The position numbers and the translations under genes were made by a program. From positions 3,780,501 through 3,844,500 of the forward strand of contig NZ_CP063832.1 in NCBI RefSeq assembly GCF_023277925.1: a DNA stretch of 64,000 bases. The letters run 5' to 3'. The notes under the pieces were generated by a model. It was not told the DNA's origin. It ran no database searches and worked only from the letters and a program-made list of their open reading frames with translations. Every line of letters begins with the position of its first letter. Positions within the stretch are counted from its first letter, which is position 1. The DNA is from Pseudomonas entomophila. Lineage in GTDB: Bacteria > Pseudomonadota > Gammaproteobacteria > Pseudomonadales > Pseudomonadaceae. Below, one piece after another: positions 11,666 through 22,458 of this stretch.

Positions 11666-12412
11666 ATGAGGCTAGTCAAACTGACTTGCGTGGCCGCCCT
11701 GGCCCTGGCGCTCGGCGCCTGCCAGAGCCTGTTCACGCCCAACTACCGGGCCCCGCTCGAGGTCAAGCGCGAAGCCTGGGAGCACCTCAAGCCCGGCTGC
11801 AGCGAAAGCGACTGCCCACTGGTCAACATCGACGTGGTGCACTTCCCAGCCCTGCCCAAGCTCGACGCCATCGTCGAAAAGCGCCTGCTGCAACTGACCG
11901 AGGACAACCAGCGCGGCACCCCGCCGACCTCGCTGCAAATGTATGAACAGCAGTACCTGGCCAAGGCCGACAAGCGCAACAGCAGCTACCTGCAAGCCAA
12001 GGTACGCGAACAGCATGACGGCCTGGTGATCATCGAGCTGTCCAGCTACCTCGACAGCGGCGGCGCCCACGGCATGCCCGGGCGCGGCTTCATCAACTAC
12101 TCGCGCAAGCTGGACAAGGTGCTGACGCTGCAGGACATGCTGGTGCCCGGCCAGGAAGCGACGTTCTGGAAGACCGCCGAGGAGTCCCACCGCGCCTGGC
12201 TGATCAGCACCGGCATGGACAAGGACCCGGAGTTCGTCAAGACCTGGCCGTTCAAGCAGTCGCCGCACATCGCCCTGACTTACGGCGCGGTGGTGATCAA
12301 GTACGAGGTCTACGCCATCGCCCCGTACTCCATGGGCCACGTCGAGCTGAAGATCCCCTACCCGCGCCTCAACGGCGTGATCAAGCCCGAGCTGTTTCCC
12401 GGCCGCGGCTGA
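11666..12412 (+). CDS. RsiV-family (DUF3298) lipoprotein
   Basis: The 248-residue product has a lipoprotein signal peptide with LGAC lipobox and Cys19. The mature part matches the DUF4163/DUF3298 pattern of RsiV-type proteins: SYLDSGGAHGMPGRGFINYSR in the middle, LDKVLTLQDMLVPG, and a C-terminal VELKIPYPRLNGVI strand. In Bacillus the RsiV domain binds lysozyme and controls a sigma factor; no sigma-factor gene is next to this one, so that role should not be assumed. The last 32 bases overlap the 3' end of the convergent cytX gene. Confidence 0.8.
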   Translation: MRLVKLTCVAALALALGACQSLFTPNYRAPLEVKREAWEHLKPGCSESDCPLVNIDVVHFPALPKLDAIVEKRLLQLTEDNQRGTPPTSLQMYEQQYLAKADKRNSSYLQAKVREQHDGLVIIELSSYLDSGGAHGMPGRGFINYSRKLDKVLTLQDMLVPGQEATFWKTAEESHRAWLISTGMDKDPEFVKTWPFKQSPHIALTYGAVVIKYEVYAIAPYSMGHVELKIPYPRLNGVIKPELFPGRG

Positions 12413-13664
12413 GCGATAGCAGCAAATGCAGCCCCCCTGCCAGCAGCAGTGCCGGCAGGGTCGCCCCCAGCTCCGGCGCCGCGTTCGCCATCAGGTGATA
12501 GGCCACCACCCCCACCGCCCAGGCCAGCAGCACCTGCCAGTGCAACCCCTCCACCACTGCTGGCAGGCGGCGGCGACGGACCACGAAGTGGTCCACCAGC
12601 ACCACACCGAACAATGGCGCGAACACAGAGCCGATCAGCAGCAGGAAGTTCTGGTACTGGGCCAGAGGCGCCAGCAGGGCGATCAGGGTGCACAGCACGC
12701 CGATGGCCAGGGCCAGGTGCTCGACCTTGAGCTTGATCAACAGCCCGGTGGAAACCGCCGCGGAATGAATGTCGGCGAAGGCGTTCTCCGATTCGTCCAG
12801 CAGGATCAGCAGCAGCGGAATGCCCAGCCCGGCGCCTGCCAGCGCCAGCAACAGCGCATTCACCTCACCGCTCGGCGCGAACGCCAGGGTGTAGGCCACG
12901 CCCAGGCTCATCAGCCAGGCATTACCAATGAAAAAGCCCAGCGCCGTGCCGCCGAACACCCGGCTGGCGCGCTGGCCGAAGCGTGAATAGTCGGCGATCA
13001 GTGGCAACCACGACAGCGGCATGGCGATGACGATGTCGAAGCCCACGGCCAGGGACAGCGAACCCTCTCCCGGGCGGCGCCACAGCTCGGCCAGGTCGGC
13101 CTTGGCGAACAGGTTCCAAGTCAGCCACAGGCAGGCGCCCAGCAGCAGCCAGATACCCCATTTGCGCAGCACCTTGCGTACGAACGCCAGTGGCCCGCTG
13201 ACCGCCAGCAAGGTGGCCAGGGCGCCAAAGCACAGCGTCCACAACAATGGGCTGCTCCAGCTGCTGCTTTCTCCGAATGCGCGTGTGCCCAGCAGGCTGG
13301 CGGCGTCGCGCATGACGATGATCTCGAACGAACCCCAGCCGATCAGTTGCAGCAGGTTGAGCAAGGCCGGCAGGCGCGCGCCGTGGCGACCCAGGGTCAA
13401 ACGCAGGCTGCCCATCGCCGAGAGACCGGTGTCACTACCGATCACACCGGCCGCCGCAAGCAATAGCACACCCACCGCCGTGCCAAGCGTGATCGCCATG
13501 ACCGAGCCGGCCAGGCCCAGGCCCGGCGCCAGCAGGCCGCCGACCTGCAGGACCATCAGGCCGATGCCGAGGGAGAACCACAGCGAGAACAGGTCGCGGG
13601 CGCCGAACTGGCGGTGATGGGAGGGGACCGGGTGGTCAGGGGAGAAGTGGCTGAAGGTTGTCAT
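12381..13664 (-). CDS. cytX: NCS1-family hydroxymethylpyrimidine permease
   Basis: This 427-residue membrane protein has about twelve helices and the NCS1 (cytosine/purine) features GARDLFSLWFSLGIGLMVL near the start and PLSWLPLIADYSRF in the middle. Permeases of this type next to thiamin genes are called CytX and are thought to import the pyrimidine half of thiamin. The gene follows thiC on the same strand with a REP palindrome in the 130-base gap, so it may share the TPP riboswitch. Its 3' end runs 32 bases into the opposing RsiV-like gene. The substrate is inferred from context. Confidence 0.85.
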   Translation of the reverse strand: MTTFSHFSPDHPVPSHHRQFGARDLFSLWFSLGIGLMVLQVGGLLAPGLGLAGSVMAITLGTAVGVLLLAAAGVIGSDTGLSAMGSLRLTLGRHGARLPALLNLLQLIGWGSFEIIVMRDAASLLGTRAFGESSSWSSPLLWTLCFGALATLLAVSGPLAFVRKVLRKWGIWLLLGACLWLTWNLFAKADLAELWRRPGEGSLSLAVGFDIVIAMPLSWLPLIADYSRFGQRASRVFGGTALGFFIGNAWLMSLGVAYTLAFAPSGEVNALLLALAGAGLGIPLLLILLDESENAFADIHSAAVSTGLLIKLKVEHLALAIGVLCTLIALLAPLAQYQNFLLLIGSVFAPLFGVVLVDHFVVRRRRLPAVVEGLHWQVLLAWAVGVVAYHLMANAAPELGATLPALLLAGGLHLLLSLSRGRETARA

Positions 13665-13700
13665 TGTTGTTTACCGGTTACCTGAAGAAGAGCGCTGAAA

Positions 13701-13774
13701 CGTGGGAGCGGGCTTGCCCCGCGATGGCGTCGTTGAATCCAACATCGCCATCGCGGGGCAAGCCCGCTCCCACG
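13701..13774. repeat. REP palindrome (GTGGGAGCGGGCTTGCCCCGCG type)
   Basis: A near-perfect inverted repeat: CGTGGGAGCGGGCTTGCCCC on the left and GGGGCAAGCCCGCTCCCACG on the right. The arms extend into GCGATGG/CCATCGC, about 28 bases each. It lies between thiC and cytX and could modulate read-through or mRNA decay. Confidence 0.9.
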
Positions 13775-13797
13775 CCACTCACGTTAGCTCGAGAAGG

Positions 13798-15943
<2,146 letters not shown>

Positions 15944-16107
15944 ACATGCGCAGTCTAGACTGGAGTGGCCGGCAAAGCCAAGCGGGTAAATCCGGGGGTG
16001 ATAAATGGCACAAGCAGTGGATTGTTGAGGACGGCGTGCGGCACTACACTGGCGCATCGCTCGATACCCGACAGTACAGTAAATAAAATTTGATCAAGGA
16101 TTGCCCT

Positions 16108-17544
16108 ATGCTGCGCAAACTCTCACTGGCAATTGCCGTGTCTTGTGCGTCCCACGGAGTGGCCTGGGCAGTGGATACGCCCACGACGGTGAAGACCGAC
16201 CTGGTCAGCGTCTACCAGGAAGCGGTCGATAACAACGCCGACCTGGCCGCCGCCCGCGCCGACTATGGCGCCCGCCGTGAAGTGGTGCCCCAGGCCCGTG
16301 CCGGCCTGCTGCCCAATCTCTCGGCCGGCGCCGAGATGATGAACACGCGGACCAAGCTCGACGAACCGTCGATCACCTCCAACCGCAGCGGCAACGCCTG
16401 GAGCGCCACCCTGGCGCAACCGATCTTCCGCGCCGACCGCTGGTTCCAGTTGCAGGCCGCCGAGTCCGTCAACGAGCAGGCCGCGCTGGAACTGTCGGCC
16501 ACCGAGCAGAACCTGATCCTGCAGACTGCCGAGAACTACTTCGCCGTGCTGCGCGCGCAGGACAACCTGGCCTCGACCAAAGCTGAAGAAGCGGCCTTCA
16601 AGCGCCAGCTCGATCAATCCAACGAACGCTTCGACGTCGGCCTTTCGGACAAGACCGACGTGCTGCAATCGCAAGCCAGCTACGACACCGCCCGGGCCAA
16701 CCGGATCATTGCCGAGCGCCAGGTACAGGATGCCTTCGAAGCCTTGATCACCCTGACGAACCGCCAGTACAGCGCGATCCAGGGCGTGGTCCACACCCTG
16801 CCGGTTCAGGTGCCGACCCCCAACGACGCCAAAGCGTGGGTCGAGACCGCCGGGCGGCAGAACCTCAACCTGCTGGCGACCAACCACGCCGTGACCGCCG
16901 CCGAAGAAACCGTGCGCCAGCGCAAGGCGGGCCACGCACCGACCCTCGATGCCGTGGCGAAGTACCAGAAAGGTGACAACGACAACCTCGGCTTCACCAA
17001 CTCGCAACTGCAACCGAACGTGCCCTACGGCCGTGACGTGGAGCAGACCAGCATCGGCCTGCAACTGAACATTCCAATCTACAGTGGCGGCCTGACCAGC
17101 TCGCAGGTTCGCGAGGCCTATTCGCGCCTCACGCAGACCGAACAGCAGCGCGAAAGCCTGCGTCGCCAGGTGGTGGAGAACACCCGTAACCTGCACCGCG
17201 CGGTGAACACCGATGTCGAGCAGGTGCAGGCGCGCAAGCAGTCGATCATCTCCAACCAGAGCGCGCTGGAAGCCACCGAGATCGGCTACCAGGTGGGGAC
17301 GCGCAACATCGTCGATGTGCTCGATGCCCAGCGCCAGCTGTACACCTCGGTACGCGACTACAACAACAGCCGCTACGACTACATCCTCGACAACCTGCGC
17401 CTGAAGCAGGCCGCCGGCACCCTGAGCCCGCAAGACCTGCAAGACCTGGGGCGCTACCTGAAAGCCGACTACAACCCGGACAAGGACTTCCTGCCACCGG
17501 ACCTGGCAGCGGCGGCGGCAAAGAACTTCGAACGCCGGCCCTGA
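16108..17544 (+). CDS. tolC: TolC-family outer-membrane efflux protein
   Basis: From the ATG at 16108, with AAGGA about seven bases upstream, the product is 478 residues. A signal peptide ends near AVAWA-type residues 18-21. The mature protein shows two outer-membrane efflux repeats: DLVSVYQEAVDNNADLAAA near the N-terminus and the second around ETVRQRKAGHAPTLDAVAKY. The conserved TRNIVDVLDAQRQLY segment is close to the end. It would form the trimeric outer-membrane duct for type I secretion or RND efflux; no inner-membrane partner is adjacent. A TTG six codons upstream is in frame but lacks a ribosome site. Confidence 0.93.
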   Translation: MLRKLSLAIAVSCASHGVAWAVDTPTTVKTDLVSVYQEAVDNNADLAAARADYGARREVVPQARAGLLPNLSAGAEMMNTRTKLDEPSITSNRSGNAWSATLAQPIFRADRWFQLQAAESVNEQAALELSATEQNLILQTAENYFAVLRAQDNLASTKAEEAAFKRQLDQSNERFDVGLSDKTDVLQSQASYDTARANRIIAERQVQDAFEALITLTNRQYSAIQGVVHTLPVQVPTPNDAKAWVETAGRQNLNLLATNHAVTAAEETVRQRKAGHAPTLDAVAKYQKGDNDNLGFTNSQLQPNVPYGRDVEQTSIGLQLNIPIYSGGLTSSQVREAYSRLTQTEQQRESLRRQVVENTRNLHRAVNTDVEQVQARKQSIISNQSALEATEIGYQVGTRNIVDVLDAQRQLYTSVRDYNNSRYDYILDNLRLKQAAGTLSPQDLQDLGRYLKADYNPDKDFLPPDLAAAAAKNFERRP

Positions 17545-17568
17545 TTACCGCAAAAGGCGACGCCATAC

Positions 17569-17659
17569 CTGCAGGAGCCAGCGTTGCTGACGAACGGCTC
17601 CACGCCGTTTTCACTGGCAAGGCTACGCCTTGCATCGCCAGCGAAGCTGGCTCCTACAG
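17569..17659. repeat. REP pair between the TolC-type gene and waaA
   Basis: CTGCAGGAGCCAGCGTTGCTG on the left mirrors CAGCGAAGCTGGCTCCTACAG on the right, with a second dyad GGCAAGGC.TACGCCTTGC inside. Its right end covers the waaA stop codon (17654-17656). Confidence 0.8.
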
Positions 17660-18922
17660 CAATCTTGCCAGCCCATCCAGCAGGCGCTGCAACGCGCCCT
17701 GGTTGGCTTGCATCACCGCCCTGCCCGCCTCGCCCATGCGCAGGGCATCCTGGGGCAGTTCCACCAACTGGCGCACCCTCTCCGCCAGCCCGTCGGCGTC
17801 GTCCACCTGCTGCAACGCCCCCGCCTCACGCAGCATCGCGCTGATTTCCAGGAAGTTGAACACGTGCGGCCCCATGAGCACCGGCAACGCCAGCGCGGCG
17901 GGCTCAAGCGGGTTGTGCCCACCCGTTGGCACCAGGCTGCCGCCAACGAAGGCAATATCGGCCAGGGCATAGAGGAACAGCAACTCGCCCATGGTGTCAC
18001 CCAGCAACACCTGGGTCTGCGCCGCCACCGGCTCGCCGAGCGAGCGGCGCACCGTGGCGAACTGCTCGGCGCACAGGGCATGTACCGCGTTGAACCGCTC
18101 GGGATGACGTGGTACCAGGATCAGCAGCGCATCACTGTGCACCTGCAACAACTGCCGGTGGGCATCGAGAATCAACGCATCCTCGCCGTCATGGGTACTG
18201 GCGGCGATCCATACCGGGCGCTGGGTCGCGCCCCACTGCCCACGCAGCTCACGGGCACGCGGCAACAACTGCTCGTCGACCTTCAGGTCGAACTTGATCG
18301 AACCGGTCACCTGCACGCACTCGCTGCGCGCCCCCAGACGACGGAAACGCTCGGCCTCTGTCGCGGTCTGCACCGCGATCAGGCTCATCTGCTCGAGCAT
18401 CGGTCGAGTCAGGCCGGCGAAACGCGCATACCCCCGCGCTGAACGCTCGGACAGCCGCGCATTGGCCAGCGCCACCGGAATGCCGCGCTTCGCGCATTGA
18501 TGGATATGGTTGGGCCAAAGTTCGGTTTCCATGATGACGCCCAGCTTCGGCCGCACATGGTCGAGGAAGCGCCCCGCCGCCCACGGCAGGTCATAGGGCA
18601 GGTAGCAGTGCTGCACCCGCGGCTCGTTGGCGAACATCGCGTGGATCCGCTCCGAGCCGGTCGGGGTCATGCAGGTGAGCGTGATGGGCAGGTCCGGGTA
18701 CTGCGCAAGCAAGGCACGAACCATTGGCGCGGCGGCGATGCTCTCGCCCACCGAGACCGCATGCACCCAGATGCCCCCCTGGCGCAGCGGCGGCAACTGC
18801 CAGGCGAAACGCTCGGCAATACGCGCACGATAGGCCGGCGCCTTGCGCCCGCGCAGGAACAGGCGCAGCGCGACCAGCGGCAGGCCCAGGTGAAACAGCA
18901 GGGTATAGAGGGTTCTGTTCAT
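17654..18922 (-). CDS. waaA: 3-deoxy-D-manno-octulosonic acid (Kdo) transferase
   Basis: WaaA transfers Kdo from CMP-Kdo to lipid A at the inner membrane. Starting at the ATG at 18922 the protein is 422 residues, the normal length; the frame is open further upstream but that extension lies outside the family and enters the LysR gene. An N-terminal membrane anchor (residues 5-24) is followed by HAVSVGE with the catalytic Glu60, LPYDLPWAAGRFLDHVRPK, ETELWPN, and the donor-site PTGGHNPLEPAA. It lies near hldE, msbA and waaL, so lipid A-core synthesis genes cluster here. Confidence 0.97.
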   Translation of the reverse strand: MNRTLYTLLFHLGLPLVALRLFLRGRKAPAYRARIAERFAWQLPPLRQGGIWVHAVSVGESIAAAPMVRALLAQYPDLPITLTCMTPTGSERIHAMFANEPRVQHCYLPYDLPWAAGRFLDHVRPKLGVIMETELWPNHIHQCAKRGIPVALANARLSERSARGYARFAGLTRPMLEQMSLIAVQTATEAERFRRLGARSECVQVTGSIKFDLKVDEQLLPRARELRGQWGATQRPVWIAASTHDGEDALILDAHRQLLQVHSDALLILVPRHPERFNAVHALCAEQFATVRRSLGEPVAAQTQVLLGDTMGELLFLYALADIAFVGGSLVPTGGHNPLEPAALALPVLMGPHVFNFLEISAMLREAGALQQVDDADGLAERVRQLVELPQDALRMGEAGRAVMQANQGALQRLLDGLARLL

Positions 18923-18960
18923 GGCGGCGGAGTTTACTAGGAACCGCGCGAAAAGGCCTG

Positions 18961-19851
18961 TCAGCCAATCGCTCGCAAGTGCACGGCGAAGCGCTCGGCC
19001 AGCCATTGGGCGGCCGGGCCCAGTGGTTCGTCGCGGCGCCAGGCCAGCTCCGCGACCAGGGCCGGCGGGCGCCACTCGCTGTCCAGTTCGACCATCTGCG
19101 CCTGGTAGGTGGGGTACTGCACCACATGCCGTGGCAGCCAGGCCCACCCGAGGCCACGCATCAGCAGCTCGGCCATGGCGTAGAAGCTATCGGCGCGCCA
19201 GACCTGCGGGCTGATCGCCTCGCCACCGGGGTAGCCACTTTGCTGGGGCGTGATCAGCAACTGGCGATGACGCGCCAATTGCTGCCGGCTGACCTTGGCC
19301 AGGCTCGCCAGTGGATGGTCGACGGCACACACCGTGACCATCTCGACACTGCCCAGCGCGCGGCGCTCGAGCGAGGCGGGAATACGCTCGTGATGGAAGA
19401 ACAGCCCAAGGTCGGCGCGCCGCTCCACCAGCTTACGTGCCACATCCCCCTGGGCACCACTGGCCAGCTGGACCTCAAGATAGGGGTAGCGCGCCGCCAA
19501 CTCGTCGAGGCTGTCGATCACCGGCTGGTACGGCATGGCCTCGTCCTGGGCCACCCGCAGCAAGGCTTCCTGGCCGCGCATCAACGCCAGGGCCCTACCA
19601 TCGAGGCGTTCGCACTGGCGCAGCAGTTCGCGGGCATCCTCCAGCAGCGCGGCACCGCTTTCGGTCAGCCTGGGCTGGCGCCCGCTGCTGCGTTCGAACA
19701 GCGCCACGCCCAGGTCCACCTCCAACAAGGCGATGGCGTTGCTTACCGCCGACTGCGCCCGCCGTTGTTCGCGCGCCACGGCGGAAAACGAACGCAGTTC
19801 CGCCGTGCGCACGAAAAGCCGTAGTTGTTCCAGGTTCCAGTGCTCGGCCAT
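18961..19851 (-). CDS. LysR-family transcription regulator
   Basis: The 296-residue product has an N-terminal winged helix, LEQLRLFVRTAELRSFSAVA with the HTH through NAIALLEVDLGVALFERS (about residues 5-60), and a C-terminal ligand-binding domain. The ATG at 19851 is preferred over a TTG two codons upstream. It is transcribed away from the EmrE-like gene with 90 bases between the starts, the usual LysR layout, so that gene is the most likely target. The inducer is unknown. Confidence 0.9.
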   Translation of the reverse strand: MAEHWNLEQLRLFVRTAELRSFSAVAREQRRAQSAVSNAIALLEVDLGVALFERSSGRQPRLTESGAALLEDARELLRQCERLDGRALALMRGQEALLRVAQDEAMPYQPVIDSLDELAARYPYLEVQLASGAQGDVARKLVERRADLGLFFHHERIPASLERRALGSVEMVTVCAVDHPLASLAKVSRQQLARHRQLLITPQQSGYPGGEAISPQVWRADSFYAMAELLMRGLGWAWLPRHVVQYPTYQAQMVELDSEWRPPALVAELAWRRDEPLGPAAQWLAERFAVHLRAIG

Positions 19852-19941
19852 TGCCAACCCATCTCCATATCAGATAGGTAATGACTTTACCGCATCTGGG
19901 CATCCCCTAGAATGCACAGCCAGCAACGGAGGACCCGCACC

Positions 19942-20274
19942 ATGAACGCCTATACCTATCTCGCCATCGCCATCTGCGCCGAAGTCATCGCCACCGCCTC
20001 CATGAAGGCGGTCAAGGGGCTGAGCACACCGCTGCCGTTGCTGTTGATGATCTGTGGCTACGGGGTGGCTTTCTGGATGCTGACCCTGGTGGTGCGCAGC
20101 ATTCCGGTGGGCATCGCCTATGCGATCTGGTCGGGGCTGGGCATCGTGCTGATCAGCGTCGCAGCCCTGGTGATCTATGGGCAGAAGCTGGATGTCCCGG
20201 CGATGCTGGGCATGGCCATGATCGTCGGTGGCGTGGTGGTGATCCAGGTGTTCTCCAACACCGCCGGGCACTGA
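19942..20274 (+). CDS. EmrE-like small multidrug resistance transporter
   Basis: This 110-residue protein has four membrane helices and the essential Glu14 in ICAEVIATASMK. The helix-3 motif GIAYAIWSGLGIVLIS contains the Tyr and Trp needed for cation binding in EmrE. The sequence is closer to EmrE/QacE than to the guanidinium exporter Gdx. It should export lipophilic cations as a dual-topology dimer. The ATG at 19942 with GGAGG upstream is chosen over an earlier in-frame ATG. It is divergent from the LysR regulator. Confidence 0.92.
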   Translation: MNAYTYLAIAICAEVIATASMKAVKGLSTPLPLLLMICGYGVAFWMLTLVVRSIPVGIAYAIWSGLGIVLISVAALVIYGQKLDVPAMLGMAMIVGGVVVIQVFSNTAGH

Positions 20275-20284
20275 CCCCGCGTCC

Positions 20285-20366
20285 TTGTAGGCGCCAGCCT
20301 TGCTGGCGAACGCCTCCCCTCTGGCAAGGCTTGCGCCTTGCATCGCCAGCAAGGCTGGCTCCTACA
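20285..20366. repeat. REP pair (GTAGG.GCCAGC type)
   Basis: TTGTAGGCGCCAGCCTTGCTGGCGA faces TCGCCAGCAAGGCTGGCTCCTACA. A small GGCAAGGC/GCCTTGC dyad lies between. It separates the transporter gene from the next operon. Confidence 0.88.
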
Positions 20367-20436
20367 GGCCGTGTGCAAGCTGGTCGAGGGCTTAGCCTGT
20401 ATACTGCGCACCTGTCCCAGCTTTCGAGGTGCCCGC

Positions 20437-21612
20437 ATGCCATCCGCCATTTCCACTGACGTGCTGATCGTCGGCGCCGGGGTCGCAGGCCTCTGGCTCA
20501 ACGCCCGCCTGCGTCGCCTGGGCTATTCGACGGTACTGGTGGAGCGCGCCAGCCTGGGTGGCGAGCAGACCATCAAGTCGCAAGGCATCATCCACGGCGG
20601 CACCAAGTACGCCCTGCACGGCGCCCTGACCGGCGCCTCCGAGGCCATCGCCGACATGCCGCGGCGCTGGCGCGAAGCGCTGGCCGGCAACGGCGAGCTG
20701 GACCTGACGGGCACCCGCCTGCTGTCCGATGCCCACTACCTCTGGTCCCCCGGCACCCTGGCCGGCAACCTCACCAGCTTCTTCGCCAGCAAGGCCGTGC
20801 GTGGCCGGGTCGACCAGGTCAAGGGCGAGCAACTGCCCCCGGCGCTGCAGGACCGCGCATTCAAGGGCAAGGTCTATCGCCTGGCTGAACTGGTCATCGA
20901 TGTGCCCAGCCTGCTGGCCAACCTCGCACGACTGGCTGGCGACAGCCTGCTGGCGGGCGAACATATCGAGCCGCTGCGCGAGGGCGACGAACTGGCTGGG
21001 CTGCGTGTCGACGGTCGCGAGATCCGCGCCCAGCGCATTGTCCTCAGCGCCGGTGGCGGCACGGCGGACCTTCTGCATGCACTGGGCCTCGAGCAGCCCG
21101 CCATGCAGCGCCGTCCGCTGCACATGGTCCTGGCCAAGGGGCCCAACCTCAAACCGCTGTACGCCCACTGCCTGGGCGGCGGCCCCAAGCCACGCATCAC
21201 CGTGACCACCCACCCGGCCGCCGACGGCCAGTGGGTGTGGTACCTCGGTGGCGACATCGCCGAAGCCGACGGTGTGGCCCGCGAGCCCGCCGCGCAGATC
21301 GCCGCGGCGCAGAAGGAAGTCGCCGGCCTGTTGCCCTGGGTCGACCAGAGCCAAGTACGCTGGGCCACCCTGCGAGTTGATCGCGCCGAACCCGCGCAAT
21401 CGGGCCTGGTGCGCCCGGACAACGCCTTCCTCGCCGAGCAGCAGCGCCTGCTGGTGGGCTGGCCGACCAAACTGGCCCTGGCGCCAGACTTCGCCGACCG
21501 TGTGCTGGCCAGCTTCGAACGCGATGGCCTCCACCCCTCGGCACAGCCAAACCTGGCCGAGCTGCCGCGCCCACCGCTGGGCGTACCGGCCTGGGAGCAA
21601 CTGCTGCCATGA
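20437..21612 (+). CDS. DAO-type FAD-dependent oxidoreductase
   Basis: The protein (391 residues from the ATG at 20437) opens with an FAD-binding Rossmann motif, DVLIVGAGVAGLWLNARLRR at residues 8-27. ASLGGEQTIKSQGIIHGGTKY and the C-terminal RLLVGWPTKLALAPDF fit the glycine/D-amino-acid oxidase superfamily. The substrate cannot be read from the sequence. Its stop overlaps the ATG of the aldo/keto reductase by four bases, and a third gene follows after 37 bases, so the three form an operon. Earlier in-frame starts fall in the REP element and are rejected. Confidence 0.85.
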   Translation: MPSAISTDVLIVGAGVAGLWLNARLRRLGYSTVLVERASLGGEQTIKSQGIIHGGTKYALHGALTGASEAIADMPRRWREALAGNGELDLTGTRLLSDAHYLWSPGTLAGNLTSFFASKAVRGRVDQVKGEQLPPALQDRAFKGKVYRLAELVIDVPSLLANLARLAGDSLLAGEHIEPLREGDELAGLRVDGREIRAQRIVLSAGGGTADLLHALGLEQPAMQRRPLHMVLAKGPNLKPLYAHCLGGGPKPRITVTTHPAADGQWVWYLGGDIAEADGVAREPAAQIAAAQKEVAGLLPWVDQSQVRWATLRVDRAEPAQSGLVRPDNAFLAEQQRLLVGWPTKLALAPDFADRVLASFERDGLHPSAQPNLAELPRPPLGVPAWEQLLP

Positions 21613-22421
21613 GCCTGCCAACCTTGCACGACCATCATCGCCCGCTGGGCAGTACCGGCCTGCGCGTATCGCCCCTGGGCCTGGGCACGGTCAAGCTGGG
21701 CCGCGACCAGGGCGTGAAGTACCCCAACGGTTTCACCATCCCCGATGACGAAACCGCCCGCCTGCTGCTCGGGCAGGCGCGCGAACTGGGGATCAACCTG
21801 CTCGACACCGCCCCGGCCTATGGCCGTAGCGAGGAGCGCCTGGGCCCGCTGCTGCGCGGCCAGCGCGACGAATGGGTGATCGTCAGCAAGGTGGGTGAAG
21901 AGTTCGACGACGGTCAGTCGCATTTCGATTTCAGCGCCGCCCACACCCGCCGCTCGGTCGAACGCAGTCTCAAGCGCCTGGAGACCGACCGCATCGAACT
22001 GGTGCTGGTGCACTCCGACGGCAACGATCTGGCGATCCTCGAGCATGAAGCCGTGTATGAAACCCTCGCCACGCTTAAGCAGGAGGGCAAGATTCTCGGC
22101 TATGGTTTCTCCGGCAAGACGGTTGCCGGCGGCTTGAAAGCCCTGGAACAGGGCGACTGCGCCATGGTCACCTACAACCTCAACGAGCAGGCGGAGCGGC
22201 CGGTGCTGGACTACGCTGCCGAGCACGGCAAGGCGATCCTGGTGAAAAAGGCCTTGGCCAGCGGGCATATCTGCCTGGCGCCCGGGGTCGATCCGGTGCA
22301 GGCCAGCTTCGAGCTGCTGTTCGCCCACCCGGGCGTGAACAGTGCCATTGTCGGCACCATCAACCCGGTGCACCTGGCCCACAACGTGGCCACCGTCGCC
22401 CGCATCCTGGGCCGCCCCTGA
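21609..22421 (+). CDS. Aldo/keto reductase
   Basis: This 270-residue NADPH-dependent reductase has the complete catalytic tetrad: Asp66 and Tyr71 in LLDTAPAYGRSEERLG, Lys94 in IVSKVG and His135 in LVLVHSDG. The N-terminal RPLGSTGLRVSPLGLGTVKLG is typical of the AKR branch that includes galactose-dehydrogenase-like enzymes. It is slightly short for the family and the C-terminal substrate loop is brief. It is translationally coupled to the FAD oxidoreductase before it. The substrate is unknown. Confidence 0.9.
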   Translation: MSLPTLHDHHRPLGSTGLRVSPLGLGTVKLGRDQGVKYPNGFTIPDDETARLLLGQARELGINLLDTAPAYGRSEERLGPLLRGQRDEWVIVSKVGEEFDDGQSHFDFSAAHTRRSVERSLKRLETDRIELVLVHSDGNDLAILEHEAVYETLATLKQEGKILGYGFSGKTVAGGLKALEQGDCAMVTYNLNEQAERPVLDYAAEHGKAILVKKALASGHICLAPGVDPVQASFELLFAHPGVNSAIVGTINPVHLAHNVATVARILGRP

Positions 22422-22458
22422 GCCGCCCGGACGGGGGCCCAACGCAAGGAGGAGCCTC

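Noticed and set aside
11666..12412. RsiV-like protein as an anti-sigma factor
   Set aside because: It is an outer-membrane-type lipoprotein with no cytoplasmic sigma-binding part and no sigma-factor gene beside it.
18923..19147. N-terminal extension of waaA by 75 codons
   Set aside because: It overlaps the LysR gene, is low in hydrophobic order and absent from WaaA proteins; the ATG at 18922 gives the normal length.
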